From NCBI RefSeq assembly GCF_002441715.1, contig NZ_JXJX01000008.1, forward strand, positions 1 through 64,000: a DNA stretch of 64,000 bases, read 5' to 3'. A program made the translations under genes and the position numbers. Positions 36,277 through 43,667 of the stretch are shown here, piece after piece; position 1 is the stretch's first letter; the number at the start of each line of letters is the position of its first letter. Source of the DNA: Pseudolactococcus plantarum (GTDB lineage Bacteria; Bacillota; Bacilli; Lactobacillales; Streptococcaceae). The notes under the pieces were generated by a model. The model was not told where the DNA came from. It worked only from the letters and a program-made list of their open reading frames with translations, and searched no databases.

Positions 36277-37917
36277 CTAATCCTCAATGACCTCCACCAC
36301 ATCACCAAACAGGGCTTGTGCTTCATCAACAACCTGATGTGACGTTGCTACAGCTGTTACATCAGGTGACGTCACAGCTACTGCATCACTTTCTGAAGAC
36401 TGTTTTTGATGTAAACTCGCATATTCTGAGCGAATCGCTAGCCAGTCCTCAGTCGTCAAGGCGATGATTTCAGGCGCAAACCCAACAATATTTGACATGA
36501 AATTACCAAATTGTACTTTTAGCTCTTCATTTTGAACGGCTTTTTGCGCAATAAACTCACTTTCAAACGTCACGACAACAAAGTCTTTTGAAGCTGCAAC
36601 AGCAGAGGTACTTTGCAACATCGACTTACCAAATCCGCTTTCAAATGAGTTAATCACTTCTTCCCAAGCATTTTGTATGGTTTGTCTAGCTTCATTTGTC
36701 GCCTGCGACAATGCTTTAAAAACAAATTCCTTACTAAAATAAGCTGTCGTTGATTTAGACTGCGTTGGACGTTGGACAGGTTTTGGAGTCGCAACTGTTG
36801 CTGCCTGAAAGTCTCCAGTCTCCAACTTCTCGGTTAGTTTGGCAACTTTATCTTGCAATTCAGCTATGACTTGACCGTAATCTACTGATGCTGAAGCTTC
36901 ACAGCATCGCATGGTCATCACATCAGCCGCAATTTTTTCTTGTGTCGTTTGTTTTAGTGTTTGTAAGGTATCAGTCGCAATGTCAATCCAGTTAAAAATC
37001 TGTCCTTTACTGGTTGGCAATGAGGCCGCATCAGCTAAAAGCATATCACGAAAATGCCGCATTAAATCCTCAGTAAAACGGATCATATTTTTGCCGTCAT
37101 TAAAAATTAAATCGAGTTGTGCCAACGCCTCGCGCACATCACCTTGTGCTATCGCACTGACATAAGACGATAAAGCCTGTTTTGAAATAGCACCTGTCAC
37201 TAATAACGCATCATCAGTGCTCAACCCTGCTTCACTAAAACTCAAGGCTTGATCTAGCGTTGACAGGGCATCTCGCATACCACCATCTGCAGCTGTTGCG
37301 ATCAAATCAAGTGCTTCAGGTTCAAACTCTACCTGCTCTTTCGTCAAAATTTCTGCTAAATGATGACTAATATCAGTCACCGAAATCGCCCTAAAGGCAA
37401 AACGTTGCACACGAGAGAGGATGGTTGCTGGAATTTTTTGGATCTCTGTCGTTGCTAATACGAAAACAACATTTTCTGTCGGTTCCTCAAGTGTCTTTAA
37501 CAAGGCATTAAATGCGCCAGTCGTCAGCATATGTACTTCATCTATAATATAGACTTTGTACTGCGCTCTAGATGGTGCATAGGTTGACTTATCTCGAATA
37601 TCACGAATTTCATCGACACCATTATTAGATGCTGCATCGAGTTCGATCACATCTTCCAAGGAACCATTTGTCACACTTAGACAAATATCACAGGTATTAC
37701 AAGGCTCACCATCTTGTTGATTGGGACAATTAATCGCCTTAGCAAAAATCTTGGCTGCAGAGGTTTTACCCGTTCCTCTCGGTCCTGAAAAGAGATAGGC
37801 ATGTGAAATTTGATGTGTAGAAATCGCATTTTTTAAAGTTTTAGAGACGACTTCTTGACCAACCATATCATCAAAACGTTGACTTCTATACTTGCGATAT
37901 AAGGCTTGATAGCTCAT
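36277..37917 (-). CDS. dnaX: DNA polymerase III subunit gamma/tau
   Basis: 546-residue clamp loader ATPase. Walker A FSGPRGTGKTSAAKIFA, zinc module CPNQ..CNTCDIC, DEVHML Walker B, sensor SRVQRF. Domain III and a short tau-like tail follow. Overlaps the upstream fRMsr gene by 4 bases. I see no convincing slippery sequence for a programmed frameshift, so one product is assumed. Confidence 0.96.
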   Translation of the reverse strand: MSYQALYRKYRSQRFDDMVGQEVVSKTLKNAISTHQISHAYLFSGPRGTGKTSAAKIFAKAINCPNQQDGEPCNTCDICLSVTNGSLEDVIELDAASNNGVDEIRDIRDKSTYAPSRAQYKVYIIDEVHMLTTGAFNALLKTLEEPTENVVFVLATTEIQKIPATILSRVQRFAFRAISVTDISHHLAEILTKEQVEFEPEALDLIATAADGGMRDALSTLDQALSFSEAGLSTDDALLVTGAISKQALSSYVSAIAQGDVREALAQLDLIFNDGKNMIRFTEDLMRHFRDMLLADAASLPTSKGQIFNWIDIATDTLQTLKQTTQEKIAADVMTMRCCEASASVDYGQVIAELQDKVAKLTEKLETGDFQAATVATPKPVQRPTQSKSTTAYFSKEFVFKALSQATNEARQTIQNAWEEVINSFESGFGKSMLQSTSAVAASKDFVVVTFESEFIAQKAVQNEELKVQFGNFMSNIVGFAPEIIALTTEDWLAIRSEYASLHQKQSSESDAVAVTSPDVTAVATSHQVVDEAQALFGDVVEVIED

Positions 37918-38414
37918 TTTTCATCCTTTGCTTCAATCGAAAATTGGTTGAAATACCAATTCGTTTTATCTATTAACACCTGACATGACTGTTCAAGAAA
38001 GGCACGGTCAATCTCATCATATCCATTGACTTTACTAGCATCTAAATCTAGTACACCTATCAACTTACCAGCTTTAACTAAAGGGATAACAATCTCAGAA
38101 CGTGCTGCTGCATCACAAGCGATATAATTTTGGTGTTTTGATACATCATCGACAATAATCGTTTTCTTTTGACTGGCTGATTCACCACACACACCCTTAC
38201 CTAACGCAATATTCACACAAGAAACGCCACCTTGAAAAGGACCCAAGACGAGTTTTTCACCATCAAATAAATAAAATCCTACAAATACTTGGTCTACTAG
38301 AACTTGTGATAATAGCGCACTGGTATTGGCAAGATTGGATAAAGCATTACCTGACTCACCAAGCAACGCATCAAGTTGTAAAAGGGCTAGTTCATATTTT
38401 TCTTGTCTTGACAT
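37914..38414 (-). CDS. free methionine-R-sulfoxide reductase (GAF domain)
   Basis: 166 residues. GAF domain with the three conserved cysteines of fRMsr: GVSCVNIALGKGVCGES and ACDAAARSEIVIPL; ends VLDLDASKVNGYDEIDR. It reduces free methionine R-sulfoxide. I place the start at 38414 (MSRQEKYEL) with AGGTG upstream; the open frame reaches a GTG at 38483 close to the transcription start, without a good ribosome site. GAF-dnaX coupling is common in Streptococcaceae. Confidence 0.88.
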   Translation of the reverse strand: MSRQEKYELALLQLDALLGESGNALSNLANTSALLSQVLVDQVFVGFYLFDGEKLVLGPFQGGVSCVNIALGKGVCGESASQKKTIIVDDVSKHQNYIACDAAARSEIVIPLVKAGKLIGVLDLDASKVNGYDEIDRAFLEQSCQVLIDKTNWYFNQFSIEAKDEK

Positions 38415-38433
38415 CTGTTTCACCTGACTTTTT

Positions 38434-38442
38434 TGATATAAT
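38434..38442 (+). promoter_or_regulatory. extended -10 promoter of chorismate mutase-ClC operon
   Basis: TGA-TATAAT followed by AG; transcription should start near 38449 and cross the opposing promoter at 38511-38519. Confidence 0.65.
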
Positions 38443-38510
38443 AGTTGATATAGATAACACACAACTATTAACTTTGGGGACACTTATCCATTAAAAGTTA
38501 CTTGTCTATT

Positions 38511-38519
38511 ATTATATCA
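38511..38519 (-). promoter_or_regulatory. extended -10 promoter of fRMsr-dnaX-queH
   Basis: Minus strand TTTGATATAATA, a mirror copy of the plus-strand promoter 38434-38442. Start expected near 38504, so both leaders are about 90 bases and overlap by about 55. Confidence 0.65.
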
Positions 38520-38536
38520 AATTTTTGGAGATAAAA

Positions 38537-38806
38537 ATGAATCTGGATGACATTCGTAATGACATTGATATGGTGGACAGCCAACTCATCGCACTTTTAG
38601 AACAACGCATGGACTTGGTCTCACAAGTCGCCACCTATAAAAAAATGACAGGTGTACGTGTACTTGATAACTCAAGAGAAATCGCTATTTTAGACAAAGT
38701 TGCCAATCGTGTCAAGGAACCTTTGTTTACAGAAACTATCGTGAATACGTTTAGAGATATTCTCAAAAACTCACGCGCTTATCAAGAACAAACTTTAAAA
38801 GACTAG
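38537..38806 (+). CDS. chorismate mutase, AroQ type
   Basis: 89 residues of all-helical AroQ fold. MNLDDIRNDIDMVDSQLIALLEQRMDLVSQVATYK holds the conserved Arg, Asp and Lys, and VLDNSREIAILDKV the second Arg/Glu site; QEQTLKD end. Converts chorismate to prephenate. ATG 38537 has GGAG 6 bases upstream. Only 16 bases before the ClC gene, an arrangement I recall from other lactococci; no functional link is evident. Confidence 0.9.
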   Translation: MNLDDIRNDIDMVDSQLIALLEQRMDLVSQVATYKKMTGVRVLDNSREIAILDKVANRVKEPLFTETIVNTFRDILKNSRAYQEQTLKD

Positions 38807-38822
38807 ATAAGGAAGTTACGCT

Positions 38823-40025
38823 ATGTTTCAAGCCTATAAACCAATTTTGGTTTGGTCTGTATTAGCGATACTGATTGGCATCATTGTAGGCGGCCTTGAT
38901 GCACTATTTGGTCGTGTATTATTAAGCTTGTCAAGTTTTCGAGGCGAACACTTTCTTTATCTGATCCCTTTTTTAGCGATTGCTGGTCTCATTACCGTTT
39001 ATCTTTATCAACATGTCGCTAAAGAAGCCAGTAAAGGTATGGGCTTGATTTTTAATATCGCTCACCAATCAGATGAGGCCATCCCTGTCCGACTAATCCC
39101 GATTATTACAGTCTCTACCTGGTTAACTCACTTATTTGGTGGGTCTGCTGGACGCGAAGGTGTTGCTGTGCAACTTGGGGCAACAGTCGCTAATTACCTA
39201 GGCGACTTGGCTAAAATTAAAAATCGTCACCTCATGGTCATGGTTGGTATGGCAGCAGGTTTCTCAGGTTTATTTCAAACACCACTAGCCGCTACTTTTT
39301 TTGCTGTTGAGGTGATTATGGCAGGCACCATCTATTACGCAGCCATCCCACCTGCATTACTTGCAAGTCTCATCTCTGCCTACACAGCGCACTACCTAGG
39401 TCTTGAAAAATTCGCTGTGACGATAACTAAATTACCTACAGTTAATCTATATCTCATCTTAAAATTAGGCATTATCGGTGTACTCTTTGGCCTAACAGGA
39501 TTTGGTTTTGCTTGGTTATTAAGTTATACAAAAGCTAAATTAACGGATTTAGCACCTAATCCCTATATCAAAATCGCCTTAGGCAGTATACTACTCTCTA
39601 GTTTATTGCTCCTTTTATTCCAAGGCCGTTATGCAGGACTAGGGACGAACTTGATCACGATGGCTTTTGATGGGAGACCTATTTTTCTCTGGGATTTTGG
39701 CCTTAAATTGTTATTAACACTCTTGACTTTAGCTATCGGATTTCAAGGTGGTGAGGTAACACCATTATTTGCGATTGGTGCCACGTTGGGAATTATCTTA
39801 GCCCATTTATTTGGCTTACCGCTAACATTTGTCGCCGCTTTAGGCTATGCAGCTGTTTTTGCTGCTGCAACTAACACTTTTTTTGCCCCCATCCTCATCG
39901 GATGTGAAGTTTTTGGCTTCTCGCTCATACCTTACTTATTCATCACAGTAACAGTGAGTTATTGTCTAAACTTTAATCGGTCTATTTATACTGGGCAAAC
40001 GCGTCGATTGACTAAGAAAAAATAA
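38823..40025 (+). CDS. ClC-family anion channel/antiporter
   Basis: 400 residues, about ten membrane helices. Ion-pathway motifs GGSAGREGVAVQLGA (GREGP position) and GGEVTPLFAIGATLG, plus AAGFSGLFQTPLAATFFAVEV. GREGV together with GGEVTPLF resembles the fluoride-exporting CLC-F branch more than the chloride branch; that assignment is inference. No fluoride riboswitch is visible upstream. Terminates at 40055-40084. Confidence 0.88.
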   Translation: MFQAYKPILVWSVLAILIGIIVGGLDALFGRVLLSLSSFRGEHFLYLIPFLAIAGLITVYLYQHVAKEASKGMGLIFNIAHQSDEAIPVRLIPIITVSTWLTHLFGGSAGREGVAVQLGATVANYLGDLAKIKNRHLMVMVGMAAGFSGLFQTPLAATFFAVEVIMAGTIYYAAIPPALLASLISAYTAHYLGLEKFAVTITKLPTVNLYLILKLGIIGVLFGLTGFGFAWLLSYTKAKLTDLAPNPYIKIALGSILLSSLLLLLFQGRYAGLGTNLITMAFDGRPIFLWDFGLKLLLTLLTLAIGFQGGEVTPLFAIGATLGIILAHLFGLPLTFVAALGYAAVFAAATNTFFAPILIGCEVFGFSLIPYLFITVTVSYCLNFNRSIYTGQTRRLTKKK

Positions 40026-40054
40026 TGCTGTCAGTCTGATCGACACTTCAAAAC

Positions 40055-40084
40055 AAAGACTTTCCAAAAAGGAGAGTCTTTTTT
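40055..40084 (+). terminator. intrinsic terminator of ClC gene
   Basis: Eleven-bp stem AAAGACTTTCC / GGAGAGTCTTT, AAAAA loop, T-run. The rest of 40085-40310 shows no gene. Confidence 0.85.
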
Positions 40085-40310
40085 CATCCTTGATGCCCCC
40101 TAGCCTATCACTATAAACTATAATGCTTTGACATTTTTTAACTGACCAATAGATGTTATCCTTAAATCTTAGAGTCACTATTGTATAATTTATCATCGTG
40201 ATAAGCATGACAACAAAAAGGAACCATCGCCTTAAAGTCCCAATTGATTAATCAGATCTTTAAAGCAATAGCTCCTAATAAAGTGTCGAAGAGATATAAT
40301 GTTTTGTTTT

Positions 40311-41255
40311 CTACATCATAATTTTTACGTTTATGGTAATCGGATTGGAATCCACTTTTCCCTGCTCTCCGTTAAATGTATATTTTATATTATTATATAC
40401 ACCTGCCTTACTTGTATCAATGTTCAATCCATTAGAGGATATTCTTGAATCTTTCCATTCTACTGTATTACCTTTTTCATCTAAACAAGAAACAAATGGC
40501 AACTCTCTATCCCATTTTTCTCCCAACGATAAAGTAACATCTTTTAATGTTATTTTTGATTGATCGATATCAGCAATGCTTTCAGCAATCATTCCAGGAT
40601 CACCAATGCTAGTTACATCGTTTAAAAACGGCATTCCCCAATTATAAGCGTGAGCAGCACCATCAAAATCTTGTTCAAAAACTAGCGGCTCATCTTTAAT
40701 CGCATTCCAAACATTTCCTGCAAACCAGGAACAATTATTAATAGGTGTGTAGACACCGCTGACCTCATTAGTAGGTAATCCCATAGCATTGGCAACTATG
40801 TTACTTTGGATAATTAAATTTGGTATCACATTTTGTTCTAAATTCGATTGAGTTTCCTCTAAATTTTTAAGTGGAACTGTGAGTGAGATATTAAATTTTC
40901 TATCTGGTCTATCATTGGTGCCACCTCCTGTGCCGTTTTTTACAAATCCATATTTATCATGAAATCCATAGGACGTATAGTCACCATCTTTGTCACTGTT
41001 AAATATAATAATCCATGCATGGCCCAAAGTTCCACTCCCAAAATAAGATGTTAACTTTTTAAATACTGCCTCTGATCGATGTGCTTGATCTTCAATTGGA
41101 AACTGTGCCGCTGCATTATCAGCTATTTCTACAATTTCATCCAAATTTGTTCTGTCAGGTGTTCTATTAGTACGAATACTAATTTGTGGGTAACTAATAG
41201 CATGTTGTCCTGTAGGAGCTGATTTATCAGCATCTATTTCTCTAATAATTTTCAT
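40311..41255 (-). CDS. signal-less protein, permuted NlpC/P60-like plus Ig-like domain
   Basis: 314 residues. The N-terminal 210 hold GTLGHAWIIIFNSDKDG and later PINNCSWFAGNVWNAI, His before Cys, which is the order in permuted papain-like (NlpC/P60, LRAT, YiiX) enzymes. Residues about 230-312 form a bacterial Ig-like (Big_3-like) domain (ITLKDVTLSLGEKWDRELPFVSCLDEKG). No signal peptide, membrane helix or LPXTG motif is present. Own promoter (TTAAAC-N18-TATAAT) and AGAAGG site. It lies 66 bases after the lectin-like gene and shares its Ig-like module. Enzyme activity is inferred. Confidence 0.6.
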   Translation of the reverse strand: MKIIREIDADKSAPTGQHAISYPQISIRTNRTPDRTNLDEIVEIADNAAAQFPIEDQAHRSEAVFKKLTSYFGSGTLGHAWIIIFNSDKDGDYTSYGFHDKYGFVKNGTGGGTNDRPDRKFNISLTVPLKNLEETQSNLEQNVIPNLIIQSNIVANAMGLPTNEVSGVYTPINNCSWFAGNVWNAIKDEPLVFEQDFDGAAHAYNWGMPFLNDVTSIGDPGMIAESIADIDQSKITLKDVTLSLGEKWDRELPFVSCLDEKGNTVEWKDSRISSNGLNIDTSKAGVYNNIKYTFNGEQGKVDSNPITINVKIMM

Positions 41256-41321
41256 ATAGCCTTCTTTTTGAATAATTGGATTATACTATGTTTTGATAAT
41301 CATGTTTAATGACACTTTAGA

Positions 41322-43010
41322 CTACTTTATTGGTAACACACTAACAGAACCAATATATCCTCCTTGGTAATTTTCCACATTAATTAAAGGAGTGAGTTCA
41401 TCTTTTGAAACCGTAAATTCAGCCATTACTGAATAATATCCCTTCTGATATGGAGTACCAGTATTCAATGTTGTATTAATCAATTCCCTATAGTCGTCAC
41501 TAGATGATTCTGCTTTTAAAGAAACTTTAACTCGATACGAAGATAAAGGTATTTTATCGTCTAGTGGTTTAAAGTAAACGGTAACTCTATAATCTTCCCC
41601 TTCTTTTAGCTCATCTTTTCCTGAGAAAATTTTATAAATACTTGCCTGCTTGTCAGAAAAGAATACTTCATTCGTCTCTAGAATCGAATTATCTGGGTCC
41701 ACTGTCAGATTAATATCTTCCCCTGAGAACATTTTCCATCCATCCGTTTTCCCATCAGGCCATGGATTAAAAGGTATAACAGTTACTGTAATCGTTTTTT
41801 TAGCAACTTTACCAGAACTATTTTTTACTTGATAACTAACATGATAGGTGCCAGCTGTAGAAGAATCAACATCATTTTCTGAAACGTCTATTTTGTTAGT
41901 CAAATCACCATCTATCGGATCGTAAGCCTTCAAACTAATCCGACTATCAAAAGGATCAAATTTTTCACCTTGATTAATCGTGATATCGCTTGCTTCTAAA
42001 GTAAATTCCTCTAAAACCTTGACAGAAGCACTAGCAGTAGCTGTTCCATATTCCCCTTGATACGTATAGGTAACAGTATAATTCCCTGTTTTATTTGTAT
42101 CCACATTATCCTTAGTAGAAAGATGTGGGTCATCTAGACCAATCGTTTCGCCATATTCATTAGTTGCTGAAACAAAATTATCTTTGGGACTCCAACGCTC
42201 ACCTTTGTCAATTTGTATATCTTTAGTTTTTATTGAAGCAGATTGTGGTATTGTATCAAATGATAAAGCATTTATTTCAAATTGTCGTCCAGTTGAAGAA
42301 GTAAAGCCCCAATATACATTAGGGTCATCTAAGAATGTGTGACCCCCATCTCCACCACCATCTTTAGTAAAATAGACATCAGTACCATGTGAAAAAGTAT
42401 CACCTGTCCCCATATCTTTATACGTATAAGATATCTTAAAATACTTGCTTGTCATTGGTTTTCCTGTAACAGTAATTTGTTTCCAATAATTATTAGACAT
42501 CTCATAACTACTTGGTAATTCTGACTTACCATAGTGATAATTTGAATGCCCAGTATTGAAAGCAATATGTTGTCCATCTTTTTTCAATCCAGAATTTTCA
42601 TGAGGATTATCTAAGCCATCACCATTATAATATGTGTCAAATTCTAGGGATAGATAATAACGTTCCCCTGTCGCATACATTCCGAGATATTGTCCAGATT
42701 TACCCAAAAAATTATTTTTACGAGATTGTAAGCTGAAAGTCATACCATCAGCGGCACTATTACCTTGATCCCCAAGATATATATACGCTTTGAAGACAAA
42801 GGGTTTTCGCACATCTATCTTATTTTTAGACCATATCGCCCCCGTTTGAGATGTTCCACTGCTCATCTGTAATACATCTCTAGTATCATTGTATGAGATA
42901 CCATCACCTACTGCTGATTCAAATACATCGTCCAAATGTATTCCTCGTTCTGGAGGAGAAGGGATTGAATTAGTTTGAGTTGCATCTGTAGTTCCGCTGT
43001 TTGAAATCAT
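41322..43010 (-). CDS. L-type lectin domain protein with Ig-like repeats, no signal peptide
   Basis: 562 residues. A bacterial L-type (legume-like) lectin domain fills about 20-250 (IHLDDVFES, GAIWSKNKIDV, AADGMTFSLQ, LSLEFDTYYNGD, GHTFLDDPNVYWGFTSSTG). Big_3-like domain about 255-335, DUF5011-like domain about 338-412, then a C-terminal carbohydrate-binding-like module of about 140 residues. Related proteins are secreted wall or WxL-linked adhesins, but this one begins MISNSGTTDATQ with no hydrophobic segment. No LPXTG or WxL motif. ATG 43010 has AGGAGG 6 bases upstream, in the first of three 67-bp repeats. Confidence 0.8.
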   Translation of the reverse strand: MISNSGTTDATQTNSIPSPPERGIHLDDVFESAVGDGISYNDTRDVLQMSSGTSQTGAIWSKNKIDVRKPFVFKAYIYLGDQGNSAADGMTFSLQSRKNNFLGKSGQYLGMYATGERYYLSLEFDTYYNGDGLDNPHENSGLKKDGQHIAFNTGHSNYHYGKSELPSSYEMSNNYWKQITVTGKPMTSKYFKISYTYKDMGTGDTFSHGTDVYFTKDGGGDGGHTFLDDPNVYWGFTSSTGRQFEINALSFDTIPQSASIKTKDIQIDKGERWSPKDNFVSATNEYGETIGLDDPHLSTKDNVDTNKTGNYTVTYTYQGEYGTATASASVKVLEEFTLEASDITINQGEKFDPFDSRISLKAYDPIDGDLTNKIDVSENDVDSSTAGTYHVSYQVKNSSGKVAKKTITVTVIPFNPWPDGKTDGWKMFSGEDINLTVDPDNSILETNEVFFSDKQASIYKIFSGKDELKEGEDYRVTVYFKPLDDKIPLSSYRVKVSLKAESSSDDYRELINTTLNTGTPYQKGYYSVMAEFTVSKDELTPLINVENYQGGYIGSVSVLPIK

Positions 43011-43198
43011 GAAGATCCTCCTAAATTATGAATTACTCATATTACACTGGTCATTATATACCTCTGTTTGAAATTATGAAGGTCCCCCTAAACTATGAAC
43101 TGCCCATATTACACTGGACATTATATACCTCTGTTTGAAATTATGAAGATCCTCCTAAATTATGACTTACTCGTATTACACTGGTCATTATATACCTC
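42998..43198 (-). repeat. three tandem 67-bp repeats with -10 box and ribosome site
   Basis: Copies at 42998-43064, 43065-43131 and 43132-43198, exact in length and over 85% identical by eye. Each carries on the minus strand TATAAT, then GGAGGATCTTCAT (GGGGGACCTTCAT in the middle copy) and TTTCAAACA. Only the gene-proximal copy has ATG; the other two have ATA at that place. Confidence 0.95.
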
Positions 43199-43215
43199 GC
43201 ATTAATAACAGTCAA
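43187..43215 (-). promoter_or_regulatory. promoter of the lectin-like gene
   Basis: -35 TTGACT, 17-base spacer, -10 TATAAT. The -10 is inside the outermost repeat, the -35 just outside; the inner two repeats keep TATAAT but have CTTCAT at the -35 place. Confidence 0.8.
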
Positions 43216-43350
43216 ACAATAACTTAGAAAATTGCTGAAAAATTAGAAAATAATTACGAAAACCTTATGCATACCAAGGTGAAAATAAGTTCTATCGAAT
43301 TTTTTGTAACGGTAAAACAATATCTCACTATACTTAAACGCAAAACAAAA

Positions 43351-43373
43351 TGTACCAATTTTAAACTGGTACA
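43351..43373. terminator. small hairpin upstream of the lectin locus
   Basis: TGTACCA / TGGTACA with 9-base loop; modest T content on both sides (ATTTTGTTTT on the minus strand). One of three hairpins in the gene-free stretch 43216-43667. Confidence 0.5.
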
Positions 43374-43440
43374 CTTTATCATATCTTTAATGTTAATAGT
43401 TACGAGAGATTATCAATAACAATGCGAAAGTTTTTAAATA

Positions 43441-43472
43441 AAAAAATACATGATTAAATAAAATCATGTATT
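43441..43472 (-). terminator. intrinsic terminator of glnN
   Basis: Minus strand AATACATGATT / AATCATGTATT stem followed by TTTTTTATTT; about 195 bases beyond the glnN stop. Confidence 0.75.
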
Positions 43473-43491
43473 TTCATGATACATTATACTT

Positions 43492-43544
43492 AGAAGTGCC
43501 AGTACATAATTTTCTAAATCATGTACTGGCACTTCTATTTTTTT
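43492..43544 (+). terminator. strong plus-strand terminator without a gene
   Basis: Perfect 16-bp stem AGAAGTGCCAGTACAT / ATGTACTGGCACTTCT, 13-base loop, then TTTTTTT on the plus strand. No plus-strand gene precedes it, so it may end a small or antisense RNA. Confidence 0.75.
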
Positions 43545-43667
43545 GCACAAAAATTATAAAAAAGAGGCTCTTTTTCAAATCGCGTGGGAAACATCTCCAC
43601 GTCTCTAAACAAATACATCAGTGCTTGTTTTTTAGTTAGCTAAATTTTGTTTATGAGTTTGATATGC

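Noticed and set aside
36277-37917. Programmed frameshift in dnaX
   Set aside because: No clear slippery heptamer with a downstream hairpin was found by eye.
40311-43010. Type VII secretion or phage effector pair
   Set aside because: No WXG/LXG motif, secretion gene or phage gene is in the window.
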